Counted from the stretch's first letter, positions 37,994 to 48,525 are shown. The stretch is 64,000 nt of DNA from Stenotrophomonas sp. BIO128-Bstrain (GCF_030128875.1 NZ_CP124620.1:2232001-2296000); one strand, 5' to 3'. Translations and numbers: made by a program. Notes: generated from the letters alone by a model not told the origin.

Positions 37994-39405
37994 TCGTTGA
38001 TCGGCACGTCGCTCAGGACACCACTGACGGGGTCGAACCGCAGCACGGCATGGGCATCGGTCTCGGCGATCCAGACCGCACCACCGCCCAGCGCCAGGCC
38101 GGCCGGACCATGCAGGCGCCGCGGCAGCTCCAGCGTGCTCAGCTCACCACCGCCCAGGCGCAGGGTGCGTAGGCGGCCGTTGCCGGCATCGGCGATCCAC
38201 AACAGCGGCGCATCCGGACTCAGCGCGATCGCCTGCGGGTACTGCAGCAGTGCCGAGGCGCGCGGCCCGTCCTGGTCGCCGAAGCTCCACAGCCCCTGCC
38301 CGACCAGTGTCTGGACCAGATCGCCACGCAGTTGCATGGCGCGGATCGACGAGCCCAGCGCGTCGCAGACGTACAGCACCTGCTGGACCGCGGCGACCGA
38401 GCACGGCTGCGCGAAGGCAGCCATATGACCACTGCCGTCGCGTTCGTCGATGGCGCCACTGCCGGCGCGCCACTGCAGGCTGCGCTGGCCGAGGTGGTAG
38501 CTCCAGATGCGGTTGTCGCCGGCCATGGCGATGTGGACCTGGTTGTCGGCGACCGCCAGTCCCTGCGGGTGGTTCAGTGCGGTACGGCGCGGCTCGGCGA
38601 TCGGCCCTTCGACCGGCTCGCCAGGGCGGCCGGTGCCGCACAGCGTGTCGACCTGCCCGGAGAGCAGATGGATCCGGCGCAGCGCGTGATTGCCGGTATC
38701 GGCCACGTAAAGCCATTCGCGCTCCAGCGCGAGGCCCTGGGGATGATGGAAGGCCGCCTGGGCCTGGTCACCATCCATGAAATCGGCGGTGCCCATGCCG
38801 AACTGGCGCAGCACACGGCCGCCATGGCTGCACTCGAGCACGCGGTGGTGACCGGTGTCGGCGATGTACAGGCGCTCGGTGGTCACCGCCAATCCGGTCG
38901 GGAAGCGCAGCGGCAGGCGGGGCTCGGGGCTCAGCTCGCGGGCGCCGTGCAGGTCTTCATCGGATGGGTGCGAACTGCCCTCGCACTGCGCCGTGAGCGA
39001 ACGCTCCAGCTCCCCACCGAGACCGACCAGCCGCTCACGCTCGCGTCCCTGCGCATCGAGCAGCACCAGGGTCGGCCATGCGGTCACGCCGAACCGGCGC
39101 CAGCCATCCCAGTCCGCATCCAGCAGGGCCGGGGCGTTCAGCCCATGGCGGCGCAGCAGTTTCAGGGACTGGGCAGGATCGCGCTCACCATCGAAACGCG
39201 GCACCTGCAGCACCAGCAGCTGCACCTTGCCGGGGTTGCGCGATTGCCACTGGGCCAGCTCGGCCAGCCGCTGCGCGCACCACACCGAGGCTGCGTTGAC
39301 GAAGGCCAGCACCACGGGCCGCCCCTGCAGCTCGCCCAGCGTGGTGGGCGTGGCGTTGAGCCAGGTGGCGAATTCGGGCAGATCCTGGACGGGCTGGACG
39401 TTCAT
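37990..39405 (-). CDS. Thioredoxin-like/NHL-repeat protein (NHLRC2-like)
   Basis: A 471-residue cytosolic protein. Residues 1-135 look like a thioredoxin-fold domain (RPVVLAFVNAASVWCAQRLAEL, GVTAWPTLVLLDAQGRE), but the CxxC position is WCAQR, so the resolving cysteine is missing. From about residue 160 on there are NHL repeats of a beta-propeller (LYIADTGHHRVLE, LYVADTGNHALRRI, LWIADAGNGRLRTL). This order resembles NHLRC2-type proteins, whose function in bacteria is unknown. It is coupled to uvrC by ATGA. Confidence 0.85.
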   Translation of the reverse strand: MNVQPVQDLPEFATWLNATPTTLGELQGRPVVLAFVNAASVWCAQRLAELAQWQSRNPGKVQLLVLQVPRFDGERDPAQSLKLLRRHGLNAPALLDADWDGWRRFGVTAWPTLVLLDAQGRERERLVGLGGELERSLTAQCEGSSHPSDEDLHGARELSPEPRLPLRFPTGLAVTTERLYIADTGHHRVLECSHGGRVLRQFGMGTADFMDGDQAQAAFHHPQGLALEREWLYVADTGNHALRRIHLLSGQVDTLCGTGRPGEPVEGPIAEPRRTALNHPQGLAVADNQVHIAMAGDNRIWSYHLGQRSLQWRAGSGAIDERDGSGHMAAFAQPCSVAAVQQVLYVCDALGSSIRAMQLRGDLVQTLVGQGLWSFGDQDGPRASALLQYPQAIALSPDAPLLWIADAGNGRLRTLRLGGGELSTLELPRRLHGPAGLALGGGAVWIAETDAHAVLRFDPVSGVLSDVPINE

Positions 39406-39451
39406 GCCCCGATTATGCCGGAGGACGCGTCATGCAGCCGTCGTGCCAGGG

Positions 39452-40225
39452 TCACGGGTGGGCGGCCCACCAGGCCTCGGCGCGCGCCAGATCGTCCGGG
39501 GTGTCGATGCCGGGCGGGAACTCGGCCGGGGTCAGGGCCACGCTGATGCGGTGCCCTGCTTCCAGCACGCGCAGCTGCTCGAGCGATTCCAGCTGCTCCA
39601 GCGTGCCCGGCGGCAGCGCGGCGAACCGGCGCAGGAAGCCGGCGCGGTAGCCGTAGATGCCGATATGGCGCAGCCAGTGTGGGCCGGCGAGCGTGTCGCG
39701 CGAGCGCGCGAAGGCGTCGCGGTGCCACGGAATCGGCGCGCGGCTGAAGTACAGCGCGTCCAGATTCTGCTTGCGCACCACCTTGACCACGTTCGGGTCG
39801 AACAGCGTTTCGGCGTCTTCCACCGGGGTGGCCAGCGTGGACATCTCCGCACCGCTGTAGACCAGCGCTTCGGCCACGGCACGGATGCCCTCGGCCGGGG
39901 CGAACGGCTCATCGCCCTGCAGGTTCACCACCAGGGTGTCGTCCGACCAGCCCGCCTGTGCGGCGCACTCGGCCAGGCGATCGGTGCCGGAAGCATGATC
40001 GGTGGAGGTCATCGCCACACGCACCTCGGCCAGGCCCTGCAGCGCATCGGCGATGCGCTGGTCATCCGTGGCCACCCACACTTCGCGAGCGCCGGCGAGC
40101 AGCGCGCGTTGCGCCACGCGCAGCACCAGCGGTTCGCCGCCCAGCAGGCGCAGTGGCTTGCCCGGCAGCCGCGAGGCGGCGTAACGGGCGGGAATGGCGA
40201 CGACGAACTCGACGGAAGCGCTCAT
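39452..40225 (-). CDS. kdsB: KdsB, CMP-Kdo synthetase
   Basis: A 257-residue cytidylyltransferase that activates Kdo with CTP for lipopolysaccharide assembly. The motif [15 protein letters not shown] near the N-terminus, [10 protein letters not shown] and [16 protein letters not shown] are diagnostic. The start MSASVEF is chosen at the family N-terminus; the 17 upstream codons are not conserved-looking. It lies downstream of lpxK, in the usual msbA-lpxK-kdsB order. Confidence 0.97.
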   Translation of the reverse strand: MSASVEFVVAIPARYAASRLPGKPLRLLGGEPLVLRVAQRALLAGAREVWVATDDQRIADALQGLAEVRVAMTSTDHASGTDRLAECAAQAGWSDDTLVVNLQGDEPFAPAEGIRAVAEALVYSGAEMSTLATPVEDAETLFDPNVVKVVRKQNLDALYFSRAPIPWHRDAFARSRDTLAGPHWLRHIGIYGYRAGFLRRFAALPPGTLEQLESLEQLRVLEAGHRISVALTPAEFPPGIDTPDDLARAEAWWAAHP

Positions 40226-40291
40226 GGGGGATGACCTGTACGAAAGGAAGGCAATCAGGGCCTCAGTGTGCCGCAAGCGGCACCGGAGGCG

Positions 40292-41317
40292 TCAACGCTT
40301 GCCGAGCTTCTCGACGCGATCCAGCAGGCTGATCCAGAACGCGGCCGGCAACTCCGCCGACAGCGGCACCGCGAAGTGCCACTCGGTCGCGAAGGCCTTG
40401 CACTTGACCGCATCCTTCTCCGTCATCAGGACCGGCAACTCGCTGCCGAAGCGCAGGTCCGCGGGCTGGTAGGCATGGTGATCGGCGAAGGCATGCGGCA
40501 CCACGCCGATGCGGTGCGCGCGCAGCATGTCGAAGAAGCGCTGCGGGTTGGCGATGCCGGCCACGGCATGCACCCGCTGCCCCTGGAAATGCGAGAGGCG
40601 CCGCGCACGGCCGCCCTGCAGCGGCTGCGCACTGTCGATGCGCAACTGCATCGGCCATTCGCCGAAGCCGCAGGCGGTCTGCGCTTCGGTACCGTCACTG
40701 GCCTGGCCCATGTTGACCACGCGGAAATCGCAGTCGCGCGCACGGCTGGCCGGCTCGCGCAGCGGACCGGCGGGAATCAGGCGGCCGTTGCCATAGCGAC
40801 GCTGGGCATCGACCACTTCGATTTCGATGTCGCGCGCCAGCCGGTAATGCTGCAGGCCGTCATCGCAGACGATGATGTCGCAGCCCGCTTCGACCAGCGC
40901 CTTGCCCGCCGCGACGCGGTCCGCATCGACCCGCACCGGCACGCCGGTTTTCCAGGCGATCAGCACCGGCTCGTCGCCACCGACCGAGGTATCGGTACTG
41001 GCCAGCACCCAGCGCGGCGTGCCCGCCTCCTCGCGGCCATAGCCACGGCTGGCGACCCCCGGCTTCCAGCCCGCGTCGCGCAGGCGGTTGACCAGGGCAA
41101 TCGTCAGCGGGGTCTTGCCGGTGCCGCCGGCGGTGACGTTGCCGACCACCACCACCGGCACCGGCAGCGAATGCCGCTTCAGCCAACGGCGGCGATAGGC
41201 CATCCGCCGCAGCGCGATCGCCGCGCCATACAGCGGTGACGCCAAACGCGCCAGGAACGGAATGGTGCTGCCGTCATACCAGTACGACGGCGTCTGCGTG
41301 CCCTTGCCTGCCATCAA
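40292..41317 (-). CDS. lpxK: LpxK, tetraacyldisaccharide 4'-kinase
   Basis: A 341-residue inner-membrane-associated kinase that phosphorylates the 4' position of the lipid A disaccharide. The P-loop is [16 protein letters not shown], and [27 protein letters not shown] and PAGPLREP follow, all standard LpxK features. The N-terminal amphipathic helix carries many arginines. Its ATG overlaps the msbA stop. Confidence 0.97.
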   Translation of the reverse strand: MMAGKGTQTPSYWYDGSTIPFLARLASPLYGAAIALRRMAYRRRWLKRHSLPVPVVVVGNVTAGGTGKTPLTIALVNRLRDAGWKPGVASRGYGREEAGTPRWVLASTDTSVGGDEPVLIAWKTGVPVRVDADRVAAGKALVEAGCDIIVCDDGLQHYRLARDIEIEVVDAQRRYGNGRLIPAGPLREPASRARDCDFRVVNMGQASDGTEAQTACGFGEWPMQLRIDSAQPLQGGRARRLSHFQGQRVHAVAGIANPQRFFDMLRAHRIGVVPHAFADHHAYQPADLRFGSELPVLMTEKDAVKCKAFATEWHFAVPLSAELPAAFWISLLDRVEKLGKR

Positions 41318-43062
41318 GGCTGCCTTTCGCGGAACTGCATCCTGTGCAGGTGCTCGTACAGGCCACCCAGCGCCAGCAGTTCGTTGTGCGTGCCACGTTC
41401 GACGATGCGGCCGTGGTCCATCACCAGCACCTGGTCGGCATGTTCGATGGTGGACAGGCGGTGCGCGATCACCAGCGTGGTGCGCTCGGGCATCAGGCGC
41501 TGCAGGGCGTCCTGCACCAGGCGTTCGGATTCGTTGTCGAGCGCAGCGGTGGCTTCATCCAGGATCAGGATCGGCGCGTCGCGCAGGATCGCGCGGGCAA
41601 TCGCCAAGCGCTGGCGCTGGCCACCGGAGAGCAACGCGCCATTCTCACCAACGGGCGTCTGCAGCTGCTGCGGCATGCGCGCGATGAACTCCCACGCATT
41701 GGCCGCTTCGGCCGCCGCGCGGATCTGGTCTTCGGTGGCATCCATGCCGTAGGCGATGTTGGCGCCCACGGTGTCATCGAACAGCATGACCTTCTGCCCG
41801 ACCATGGCCACCTGGCGACGCAGGTCGGCGAGCGGGTAGTCGTCCAGGGCCACGCCATCGAGCGTGATGCGGCCGCCGCTGGGCTCGTAGAAGCGCGGCA
41901 CCAGGCGGATGAGGCTGGTCTTGCCGCTGCCGGAGCGGCCGACAATCGCCGTCACCGTGCCCGGCCTGGCCACGAAACTGATGTCGTCCAGCGCGATGCC
42001 GGTATCCTCGCGATAGCGCAGCATCACGTGCTCGAACGCGAGCTCGCCGCGCGCGCGGCCGATGCGCTGGAGGCCTTCGTCGCGCTCGACCGGCATGTCC
42101 AGAATCCCGAACAGGCGCTCGGCAGCAGCGACACCACGCGAGATCGAGGTCTGCACACTGGTCAGGCGACGCAGCGAGGGAATGATCGCCATCATCGAGG
42201 TCATCAGGCCCATGAACTGGCCTGCGTTGAGCTTGCCGGCCAGCGCCTCGCGGGTGGACACCCACACGATCACCGCCAGCGCCAATGCCGCCAGGAACTG
42301 CACCGTGCTGGAGGCCAGCGCGCGCGTGGTTTCGACCTTCATGTTCAGGCCGAGCATGCGGTTGGCCAGACGCGAGTAGCGCGAGATCTCGTGCGCCTGG
42401 GTGCCATGCACCTTCACTTCCTGCTGCGCGGCCAACGACTGTTCGGCGGTCTGCGCCATGCCGCCCATGCCGTCCTGGATGCCACGGCTGATCCGGCGGT
42501 AACGCTTGCCGACGATCGAGACGATCACGCCGATCAACGGCACCACCACCAGCATCGCCATGGTGACCTTGACGCTCATCTGCAGCATCACCACCAGCAT
42601 GGCGATGATGGTGAGGGTATCGGCCACCAGGGTCTTGAGCGCATCGGCACTGGCCTGGGTGACCTGTTCTGTATCGAAGTTCAGGCGGCTGACCATCACC
42701 GGCGTGGCCTCGGCATCGAAATGCGAGGATGGCAGGTGCAGGTACTTCTCCAGCACCTGCTCACGCAGGTCGCGCACCACGCTGCGCCCGGTGCGGGCCA
42801 GCGCGTAATCGCTGACCAGCGTGGCCAGGCTGCGCATCATGAACAACCCGAGGATGGTCAGCGGCAGGATCACCGCCATGCGCGGCTCCGGGTTGACGAA
42901 CCCCCGGTTGACCAGCGGCTCCATCAGCTTGGTGAAGCTGTAGCCGGCCAGCGCCTCGACCACCATCGCGATCACGGCCGCGACCATGAACACCCAGTAC
43001 GCCCCGGTGTACCCGAGCAGCCGCTTGTAGATCGGCCAGACGGAAGAATGTTTCTTGCTCAT
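41314..43062 (-). CDS. msbA: MsbA, lipid A export ATP-binding/permease protein
   Basis: A 582-residue half-size ABC exporter that flips lipid A core across the inner membrane. Six membrane segments fill about residues 20-310. The nucleotide-binding domain has Walker [10 protein letters not shown], the signature [15 protein letters not shown] and Walker [13 protein letters not shown]. Context (lpxK and kdsB downstream) supports MsbA over other exporters. It overlaps exbD by 4 bases. Confidence 0.96.
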   Translation of the reverse strand: MSKKHSSVWPIYKRLLGYTGAYWVFMVAAVIAMVVEALAGYSFTKLMEPLVNRGFVNPEPRMAVILPLTILGLFMMRSLATLVSDYALARTGRSVVRDLREQVLEKYLHLPSSHFDAEATPVMVSRLNFDTEQVTQASADALKTLVADTLTIIAMLVVMLQMSVKVTMAMLVVVPLIGVIVSIVGKRYRRISRGIQDGMGGMAQTAEQSLAAQQEVKVHGTQAHEISRYSRLANRMLGLNMKVETTRALASSTVQFLAALALAVIVWVSTREALAGKLNAGQFMGLMTSMMAIIPSLRRLTSVQTSISRGVAAAERLFGILDMPVERDEGLQRIGRARGELAFEHVMLRYREDTGIALDDISFVARPGTVTAIVGRSGSGKTSLIRLVPRFYEPSGGRITLDGVALDDYPLADLRRQVAMVGQKVMLFDDTVGANIAYGMDATEDQIRAAAEAANAWEFIARMPQQLQTPVGENGALLSGGQRQRLAIARAILRDAPILILDEATAALDNESERLVQDALQRLMPERTTLVIAHRLSTIEHADQVLVMDHGRIVERGTHNELLALGGLYEHLHRMQFRERQP

Positions 43063-43481
43063 GGACGCACCTCCGGCGCGGTAGCGATGGCGATGCGGCG
43101 GAAGCCCAGCTGGCCCAGGGCATCCTGGGCCGTGACCACGGCCTGGTAAGGCGTACGCGCGTCGGCGCGCAACAGCACGGTCTGTTCCCGATCGCTGCCG
43201 GCGACGGCGGCAATCGTCTGCTTGACCGACTCGACGTCGGTGCGCAGCACTTCCTGATCGTTGATGAAGTAACGCCCTTCGGCATTGACCAGCACGCTCA
43301 GCGAGCGCGGCGGCTCGGTGGTGTCCTGCTGGCTGGCGGTCGGCAACTGCAACTGCAGCGTCGAGCGCGCGTCGAAGGTGGTGGTGACCACGAAGAAGAT
43401 GATCAGGACGAGGATCACATCGATCAGCGGGACCAGATCGATATGCGGTTCGTCCTGGATCCGGTCATTGCGGATACGCAT
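43059..43481 (-). CDS. exbD: ExbD/TolR family biopolymer transport protein
   Basis: A 140-residue protein with one N-terminal membrane helix (about residues 15-36, IDLVPLIDVILVLIIFFVVTTTF). The Asp in the helix (LIDVILVL) is the protonatable residue of this family. A periplasmic domain follows. With ExbB it forms a proton-driven motor energising TonB or a similar partner. No tonB is next to it; the exbBD-msbA arrangement is common in xanthomonads and may serve envelope functions other than iron uptake. Confidence 0.93.
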   Translation of the reverse strand: MRIRNDRIQDEPHIDLVPLIDVILVLIIFFVVTTTFDARSTLQLQLPTASQQDTTEPPRSLSVLVNAEGRYFINDQEVLRTDVESVKQTIAAVAGSDREQTVLLRADARTPYQAVVTAQDALGQLGFRRIAIATAPEVRP

Positions 43482-43484
43482 CCG

Positions 43485-44159
43485 TCAGCCCTTGACCATG
43501 ACCGGTGCGGCGCCGGCGGGGGCACCGGTGGCACGCGGGGCCGTGTTCATCACGCCCGGGCGGCCATCCAGCGCGTCCAGCAGGGCCGAAGCTTCCTGCT
43601 CCATCTCGATCACGTAGCCGGCGATCCGGCCCTTGAAGTAGCGATGGAACATCAACGCGGGGATCGCCACGATCATGCCGGTGGCGGTGCACACCAGTGC
43701 CTTGCCGATACCGCCGGCCAGCTGGTTCACATCGCCCACGCCGTGGTCGAGGATGCCCATGAACATCTGGATCATGCCGACCACCGTGCCGAGCAGGCCC
43801 AGCAGCGGGCCGGCCGAGGCGATCGTGCCCAGGGCATTCAGGAACCGCTCCATGCGGTGAACCAGGTGCCGGCCGGCGTCTTCAATGCGCTCGCGGATCT
43901 GGTCGCGCGGGCGATTGCGCGCTTCCAGCGCGGTGGCCAGCAGCGCGCCCAGCGGCGAGTTGCCGCGCAGCGACTGGATGTGGCTCGGGTCGAGCTTGCC
44001 GCGTGCGGCCCAGTTGCGCACTTCCTGCCCCAGCCCCGGGGGCAGGACTTCATTGCGGCGCAGGGTCCAGAAACGCTCCAGGACAATTGCCAAAGCCAGT
44101 ACGCCCAACAGCAGCAGCGGCAGCATCGGCCAGCCACCGGCCTTGACCAGTTCCCACAC
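43485..44159 (-). CDS. exbB: ExbB/TolQ family proton channel protein
   Basis: A 224-residue inner-membrane protein with three helices (about residues 12-34, 115-140 and 155-180). ALGTIASAGPLLGLLGTVVGMIQMF and GIGKALVCTATGMIVAIPALMFHRYF are the MotA/TolQ/ExbB signatures. It lies 3 bases upstream of exbD. The MotA/ExbB call is certain; the exact partner (TonB or another) is not. Confidence 0.94.
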   Translation of the reverse strand: MWELVKAGGWPMLPLLLLGVLALAIVLERFWTLRRNEVLPPGLGQEVRNWAARGKLDPSHIQSLRGNSPLGALLATALEARNRPRDQIRERIEDAGRHLVHRMERFLNALGTIASAGPLLGLLGTVVGMIQMFMGILDHGVGDVNQLAGGIGKALVCTATGMIVAIPALMFHRYFKGRIAGYVIEMEQEASALLDALDGRPGVMNTAPRATGAPAGAAPVMVKG

Positions 44160-44162
44160 GTT

Positions 44163-46571
44163 TCAATCCTCCGGCCCAGCGGCCGCCTGTTTGATCGCCG
44201 ATAGGATAGCAGCCGACCGGCTCCGCTCCGCGGCATCCCACCAACGCCGCTCGAAAACCCGTTGTTCACGCACCTGCAGGCCTTCACGCCCGAGCCAGAT
44301 CCGCACCGCGCCGCTCTCGGCCGTGTTGAGCACCTCCGCCCCCACCGCCTGCCAGCGCGACACCACCTCGGCGCGCGGGTGGCCGAAGCGATTGCGATGG
44401 CCAGCCGAGACGATCGCCAGGCGCGGCGCGACGGCATCCACCCAGGCCGGGGTGGACGAGCTGGCACTGCCATGGTGCGGCACCACCACTGCTTCGGCCG
44501 CCAGCAGCGCACCTGCCTGCTGGAGCAGCCGCGCTTCGCTGCCTTTTTCGATGTCGCCGGCCAGCAGGATCGCCCCCCGGGCGGTTTCCATCCGCAGCAC
44601 GCAACTGCTGTCGTTGATCGACCGGGCTTCGCCGGGAAGGGGATGCAGCACCCGGAACGTGACCCCGTCCCACGCCCAGGATTGTCCGGCATGGCAGGCC
44701 GATGCGCGGCCACGCAGGGCGCCCTGCGGTGCCTGCACGACCGCATCGGGGAAGCTGCGGCGCACCCCGCGCAGGCCACCGGTGTGGTCCCGGTGGTCGT
44801 GGCTGATCATGATCCGGTCCAGCCGCCCCTGGCCCAGCGCACGCAGCGTGGGCACCACGATACGCTCACCAGCATCGAAGCCATCGTCGGTCCCGGGGCC
44901 GGTGTCGTACAGCAGCGTGTGGCGGCGCGTGCGCACGACCACCGCCAGGCCCTGCCCCACGTCCATCACCAGCAGCTCCACCTCGCCCTCGCCAGGCCCG
45001 TGACGCGCCGGCCATAGCAGCGGCAGGCACAACAGCAGCGCCGCCACCCGGCCGCCACTGCCGCGCGGCAACAACAGCCAGAACACGCCGGACACCGCCG
45101 CCAGCAATGCCCAGCGGTTTGCCTGTGGCAGCCACCACAGCGACAGCTCGCTGCGCGCGGCATAGCCGAACAGCCACCAGCTCGCGTCGAAGCACCATGC
45201 CGCCAGCTGCCAGGGCCAGCGCCCCGCCCCCTCGATCAGCGCCTCAAGCGCGGTACCGAGCAGTGCCAGCGGCACCACCACCATGGTCCACCACGGAATC
45301 GCCACCAGGTTCACCAGCGGACCGGCGCGCGAAGCCTGCCCGAACAACGCCACGGTCAGCGGCAGCAACGCGACGGTGGCCACGCCCTGGGCACTCAGGA
45401 ATCCCCGCAGCCAGCCCTGCTCGCGCCCCGGCAGGCACCAGATCAGCCACAGCACGCCGGCAAAGCTCAGCCAGAAGCCGGGGGCCAGAACCGCAAGCGG
45501 ATCGAACAACAGCATCGCCAGCGCCGCCAGCGACAGCGACTGGGCGACCGTCGCCCGTCGCCGGCTGCAACGCGCCGTTGCCACCACCGCGATCATCAGC
45601 ACGGTGCGCACCGTCGGCAGCGCGAAACCGGCCGCTGCTGCGTACAGCGCCGCACCTGCGACCGCCGCGGCTGCGGCGCCCATCGGGCGCGGCAGGTAAA
45701 GGCCCATTATCGGCAGGCACCGCCAGAGCCCGCCTGCCAGCAGTGCGGCCACGCCAGCCACGACGCCGACATGGAAACCCGAAATCGCTACCAGGTGAGT
45801 CACCCCCAGCGCACGCAGGTCGTCCCAATCGGCCTGGCCAAGACCACGGGTATCGCCCAGTGCCAGCGCCTGGACGAAGCGGCGGCCGTCGTCCTGGACC
45901 GCGCGGGCGATCGCGTCGGCCATCCGCTCGCGCCATGCCGGCAAGCCGGCCGGCTCGCCCAGTGGATGCGCCCGGGCGGGCTCGCGCACGTACCCACTGC
46001 CCGCCACCCGCTGCCGCAATGCATAGCCCTCGGCGTCGAACCCGCCCGGATTCACCAGGCCACGCGGCGGCCGGACCCGCACGCTGAGCGACCAGCGCTC
46101 GCCGGCCCGCAGCGTGCGCCGGCGATCATCGGCGGCGCCACGGAATCCGTCGTACCAGCCCAGCGCCAGGTCGCGACCGCGGAGTCTGGTGGGCATCGCC
46201 GGATCTTCGTCCACCCGGAAGCGGAAGCGGGTTCCCCCGGGACCGTGGTCGGGGAGGCTGACCACCCGCCCGTGCAGCACGTGGTCGACGGCGGCGCTGC
46301 CGGGTGTCAGCTGCTGGGCGAGCCCGGCGTGGCCGTGGAAGGCCGCCCAGCCTAGACCGAAGAGGGCGGCGCCGAGGAGGCGCAGGCGGGAGGGGACGAT
46401 CCAGAGCAGAAGACCGACCGCCGCCGCAGCAACGCCCCATTCCATCGGCAGCAGCCGGGGCGAGAAGATGATCGCGCAGATGCCTGCCAACAGCGAAACG
46501 ACACACGCTTTGCCGAAGATCGGGAAGGCGGCATCGGTGGCGTGATCGGCACTGTCGAGCACCCGCGACAT
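44163..46571 (-). CDS. comEC: ComEC/Rec2, DNA uptake channel protein
   Basis: About 802 residues. It has N-terminal membrane segments and an OB-like DUF4131 domain. The competence domain contains LRALGVTHLVAISGFHVGVVAG. The C-terminal metallo-beta-lactamase-like part has DVGQGLAVVV and ISHDHRDHTGGLRGV. ComEC forms the inner-membrane pore for transforming DNA. The start is uncertain: ATG 46571 (used) or 46595; an open frame continues further upstream but is not protein-like. It fits with the type IV pilus genes nearby, as natural competence needs both. Confidence 0.92.
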   Translation of the reverse strand: MSRVLDSADHATDAAFPIFGKACVVSLLAGICAIIFSPRLLPMEWGVAAAAVGLLLWIVPSRLRLLGAALFGLGWAAFHGHAGLAQQLTPGSAAVDHVLHGRVVSLPDHGPGGTRFRFRVDEDPAMPTRLRGRDLALGWYDGFRGAADDRRRTLRAGERWSLSVRVRPPRGLVNPGGFDAEGYALRQRVAGSGYVREPARAHPLGEPAGLPAWRERMADAIARAVQDDGRRFVQALALGDTRGLGQADWDDLRALGVTHLVAISGFHVGVVAGVAALLAGGLWRCLPIMGLYLPRPMGAAAAAVAGAALYAAAAGFALPTVRTVLMIAVVATARCSRRRATVAQSLSLAALAMLLFDPLAVLAPGFWLSFAGVLWLIWCLPGREQGWLRGFLSAQGVATVALLPLTVALFGQASRAGPLVNLVAIPWWTMVVVPLALLGTALEALIEGAGRWPWQLAAWCFDASWWLFGYAARSELSLWWLPQANRWALLAAVSGVFWLLLPRGSGGRVAALLLCLPLLWPARHGPGEGEVELLVMDVGQGLAVVVRTRRHTLLYDTGPGTDDGFDAGERIVVPTLRALGQGRLDRIMISHDHRDHTGGLRGVRRSFPDAVVQAPQGALRGRASACHAGQSWAWDGVTFRVLHPLPGEARSINDSSCVLRMETARGAILLAGDIEKGSEARLLQQAGALLAAEAVVVPHHGSASSSTPAWVDAVAPRLAIVSAGHRNRFGHPRAEVVSRWQAVGAEVLNTAESGAVRIWLGREGLQVREQRVFERRWWDAAERSRSAAILSAIKQAAAGPED

Positions 46572-46795
46572 GCGCAACGCCCCACTGAAAACCATACTGT
46601 GCTTGTTCCCACAGCGTGTGCCCATCGGCGCCGGACCTGCCCGTCTGTCGGAAACTTGGAGACTCACGGGACAGGGAAGAGCCTTGGCCTGGCCATGTGC
46701 GGGAGGCCTGACCTGCCATTGCAGCAGCCTGTATTCGCCGATAGTGTCCGAGCAGTGCTGGTGACTGGTATCCAGCCCCCCGACAGGAGGCGACC

Positions 46796-48259
46796 GTGGC
46801 GTTCGACTGGTTGAGACGCGACATCCACCTGCACGTACGCCTTCATCCCGGTGGCGTGCTGCTGGCGGTGAGCTATGCCGTTGCCTTCTGGGCAGCTCGC
46901 AATGTTTCGGTCGACCAGCTCTATCTTCCTGCGGGCCTGCGCGTTGCCGCCCTGCTGCTCTGCCCACCGCGCTACTGGGTCTACCTGATTGCGGGCGAGT
47001 ACGCCTTCTTCGCCCTAGCGCGGTACCCGCTGATCCCGCAATATGGCCTCGCCTGGGCCGTGGTCGCTTCGGCCAGCCTAATGCCCGCTGTCGCAGGGAT
47101 CGTGCACACGCATCGACGCTGGATGGCGTCGAGCAATGACACGTGGCTGCTCTCGGTCGCCCTGCTCGCGGCGATCGTGGTCACCGCCCTGAATCAGGGC
47201 CTTGCGTATCTACTGATGCCCACGCAGCACGTGGCCGTCTCCTGGGAAGGCGCTGCGCGATATGCCGTGGGGGACTATCTGGGCATTCTGTTGATCGCGC
47301 CCTTGGTCGTCATGTGGCGACGCAGGCGCATGGCTGCCGAATCAATGCGTGGCTGGACACTGGCAGCTGTGGTTTCTCTGGTAGTGATCGGCGTCAACTT
47401 GATGGTCCTGCTCCGCATGGATAGTACTGGCCTGCCAGGCTCCCATGACCCCGCCGCATTCACCGCACAGCAGATTCTTGCAGCAACTGGAACTGTACTG
47501 CTCCTGCTCGGCGCGACCACCTCGCACTACTATCATCGTTTCCGACAGAACGAGTGGCTGGGGCGCCGCGCCATCGCCATGACCAGGACCACGCTTGTCG
47601 CCGGCGAACAGGACAGGCGCGAGCGCGCTTGGTACCTGCGGAATGTCGGCGATGACATCGACCGGTCCCTGCAGAAAATCGCAAATACGCTCGCGGCAAA
47701 GGGCCAGGACGGCTTGGCCTTGGAGCTCCAGCGCTTGCATGCCGCACAATCGGGTGCGTTACGGGTGCAGGCGAACTTGGTTTACCCCGTCGAAATAGAA
47801 TCCGCGGGACTGTACGTAGCTCTCCGGGCCGGCGCGATCGCCGATGCCTGGGCGCAGACGGATCGCGTCCTGCCCGCGCATTTGATGGGCGACCCGTGTG
47901 ATCTGAGCCTTGATCTGCAGTTGGCGGCGTTCCGGAGCATGGCAGACGTCGTCGCGGTCCTGCTGACGGCAGAGAAAGGATCTCTACGTCTTCGCGCACG
48001 CACGATTCAACGTGGAGGACAGCAGGGCATCGTGGTGATCGCCGGGCTTCTGGATCCCCACCGGACGCTGGCACCCGGTACTGTGGAGCTCGCCAGGCAG
48101 GCGCTCGGTGCCCGCGCGCTGGCCTATCAGGGCAACGTGCAGTGCCGAGGCAACCGGATCCGCCTGGTGTTGAGGGAGACTCGTGGCTGCCAGGCAGAGC
48201 GACACGCCAGCGCGCCAGGAACACGCGCGCTTCCACGCAGCAACGTGAGCTTCTTCTGA
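46796..48259 (+). CDS. MASE1 membrane protein with degenerate histidine-kinase-like core
   Basis: A 487-residue protein with a GTG start, set by AGGAGG 5 bases upstream. About eight membrane segments (residues 20-265) match a MASE1 sensory domain, e.g. YLPAGLRVAALLLCPPRYWVYLIAG. The cytosolic part has RRERAWYLRNVGDDIDRSLQ, which aligns with the HisKA_3 H-box ER-x-RIARDLHDGL, but Gly replaces the phospho-acceptor His. No clear N, G1 or G2 ATP-binding boxes are seen. It is probably a pseudokinase sensor acting through a partner. The signal is unknown. Confidence 0.72.
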   Translation: MAFDWLRRDIHLHVRLHPGGVLLAVSYAVAFWAARNVSVDQLYLPAGLRVAALLLCPPRYWVYLIAGEYAFFALARYPLIPQYGLAWAVVASASLMPAVAGIVHTHRRWMASSNDTWLLSVALLAAIVVTALNQGLAYLLMPTQHVAVSWEGAARYAVGDYLGILLIAPLVVMWRRRRMAAESMRGWTLAAVVSLVVIGVNLMVLLRMDSTGLPGSHDPAAFTAQQILAATGTVLLLLGATTSHYYHRFRQNEWLGRRAIAMTRTTLVAGEQDRRERAWYLRNVGDDIDRSLQKIANTLAAKGQDGLALELQRLHAAQSGALRVQANLVYPVEIESAGLYVALRAGAIADAWAQTDRVLPAHLMGDPCDLSLDLQLAAFRSMADVVAVLLTAEKGSLRLRARTIQRGGQQGIVVIAGLLDPHRTLAPGTVELARQALGARALAYQGNVQCRGNRIRLVLRETRGCQAERHASAPGTRALPRSNVSFF

Positions 48260-48279
48260 CTGGGCGCCAGAAAACGAAA

Positions 48280-48301
48280 AAGCCGGCCTATTGGCCGGCT
48301 T
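48280..48301. terminator. Bidirectional terminator between the MASE1 gene and tRNA-Val
   Basis: AAGCCGGCC/GGCCGGCTT with a 4-base loop. On the minus strand it is followed by TTTTCGTTTT. It lies 20 bases after the MASE1 stop. Confidence 0.85.
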
Positions 48302-48343
48302 CGTCTTGTTCCACCTGTTCCCGTGGTTTCCCAGGTACTGAAG

Positions 48344-48418
48344 TGGTGGGCGGTACAGGGTTCGAACCTGTGACCCCTACCATGTCAAGGTAGTGCTCTA
48401 CCGCTGAGCTAACCGCCC
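48344..48418 (-). tRNA. tRNA-Val(GAC)
   Basis: A 75-base tRNA with an encoded CCA. The acceptor begins GGGCGGT and the anticodon arm CTACCTTGACATGGTAG gives anticodon GAC. T-loop GGTTCGAACCC. Confidence 0.97.
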
Positions 48419-48464
48419 GTTCTGCTTCCCTGCCCCGCTGCGAATGCGTCGGTGCAGGCCGCGT

Positions 48465-48493
48465 ATATTACGGATGCCCCCCGGAAAGCGCAA
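48465..48493 (-). promoter_or_regulatory. Sigma-70 promoter of tRNA-Val
   Basis: TTGCGC (48488-48493) and TAATAT (48465-48470) on the minus strand are separated by 17 bases, followed by a GC-rich discriminator. Confidence 0.75.
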
Positions 48494-48525
48494 CACTTTT
48501 GTGAAGATATTTCACGATGTGTTGT

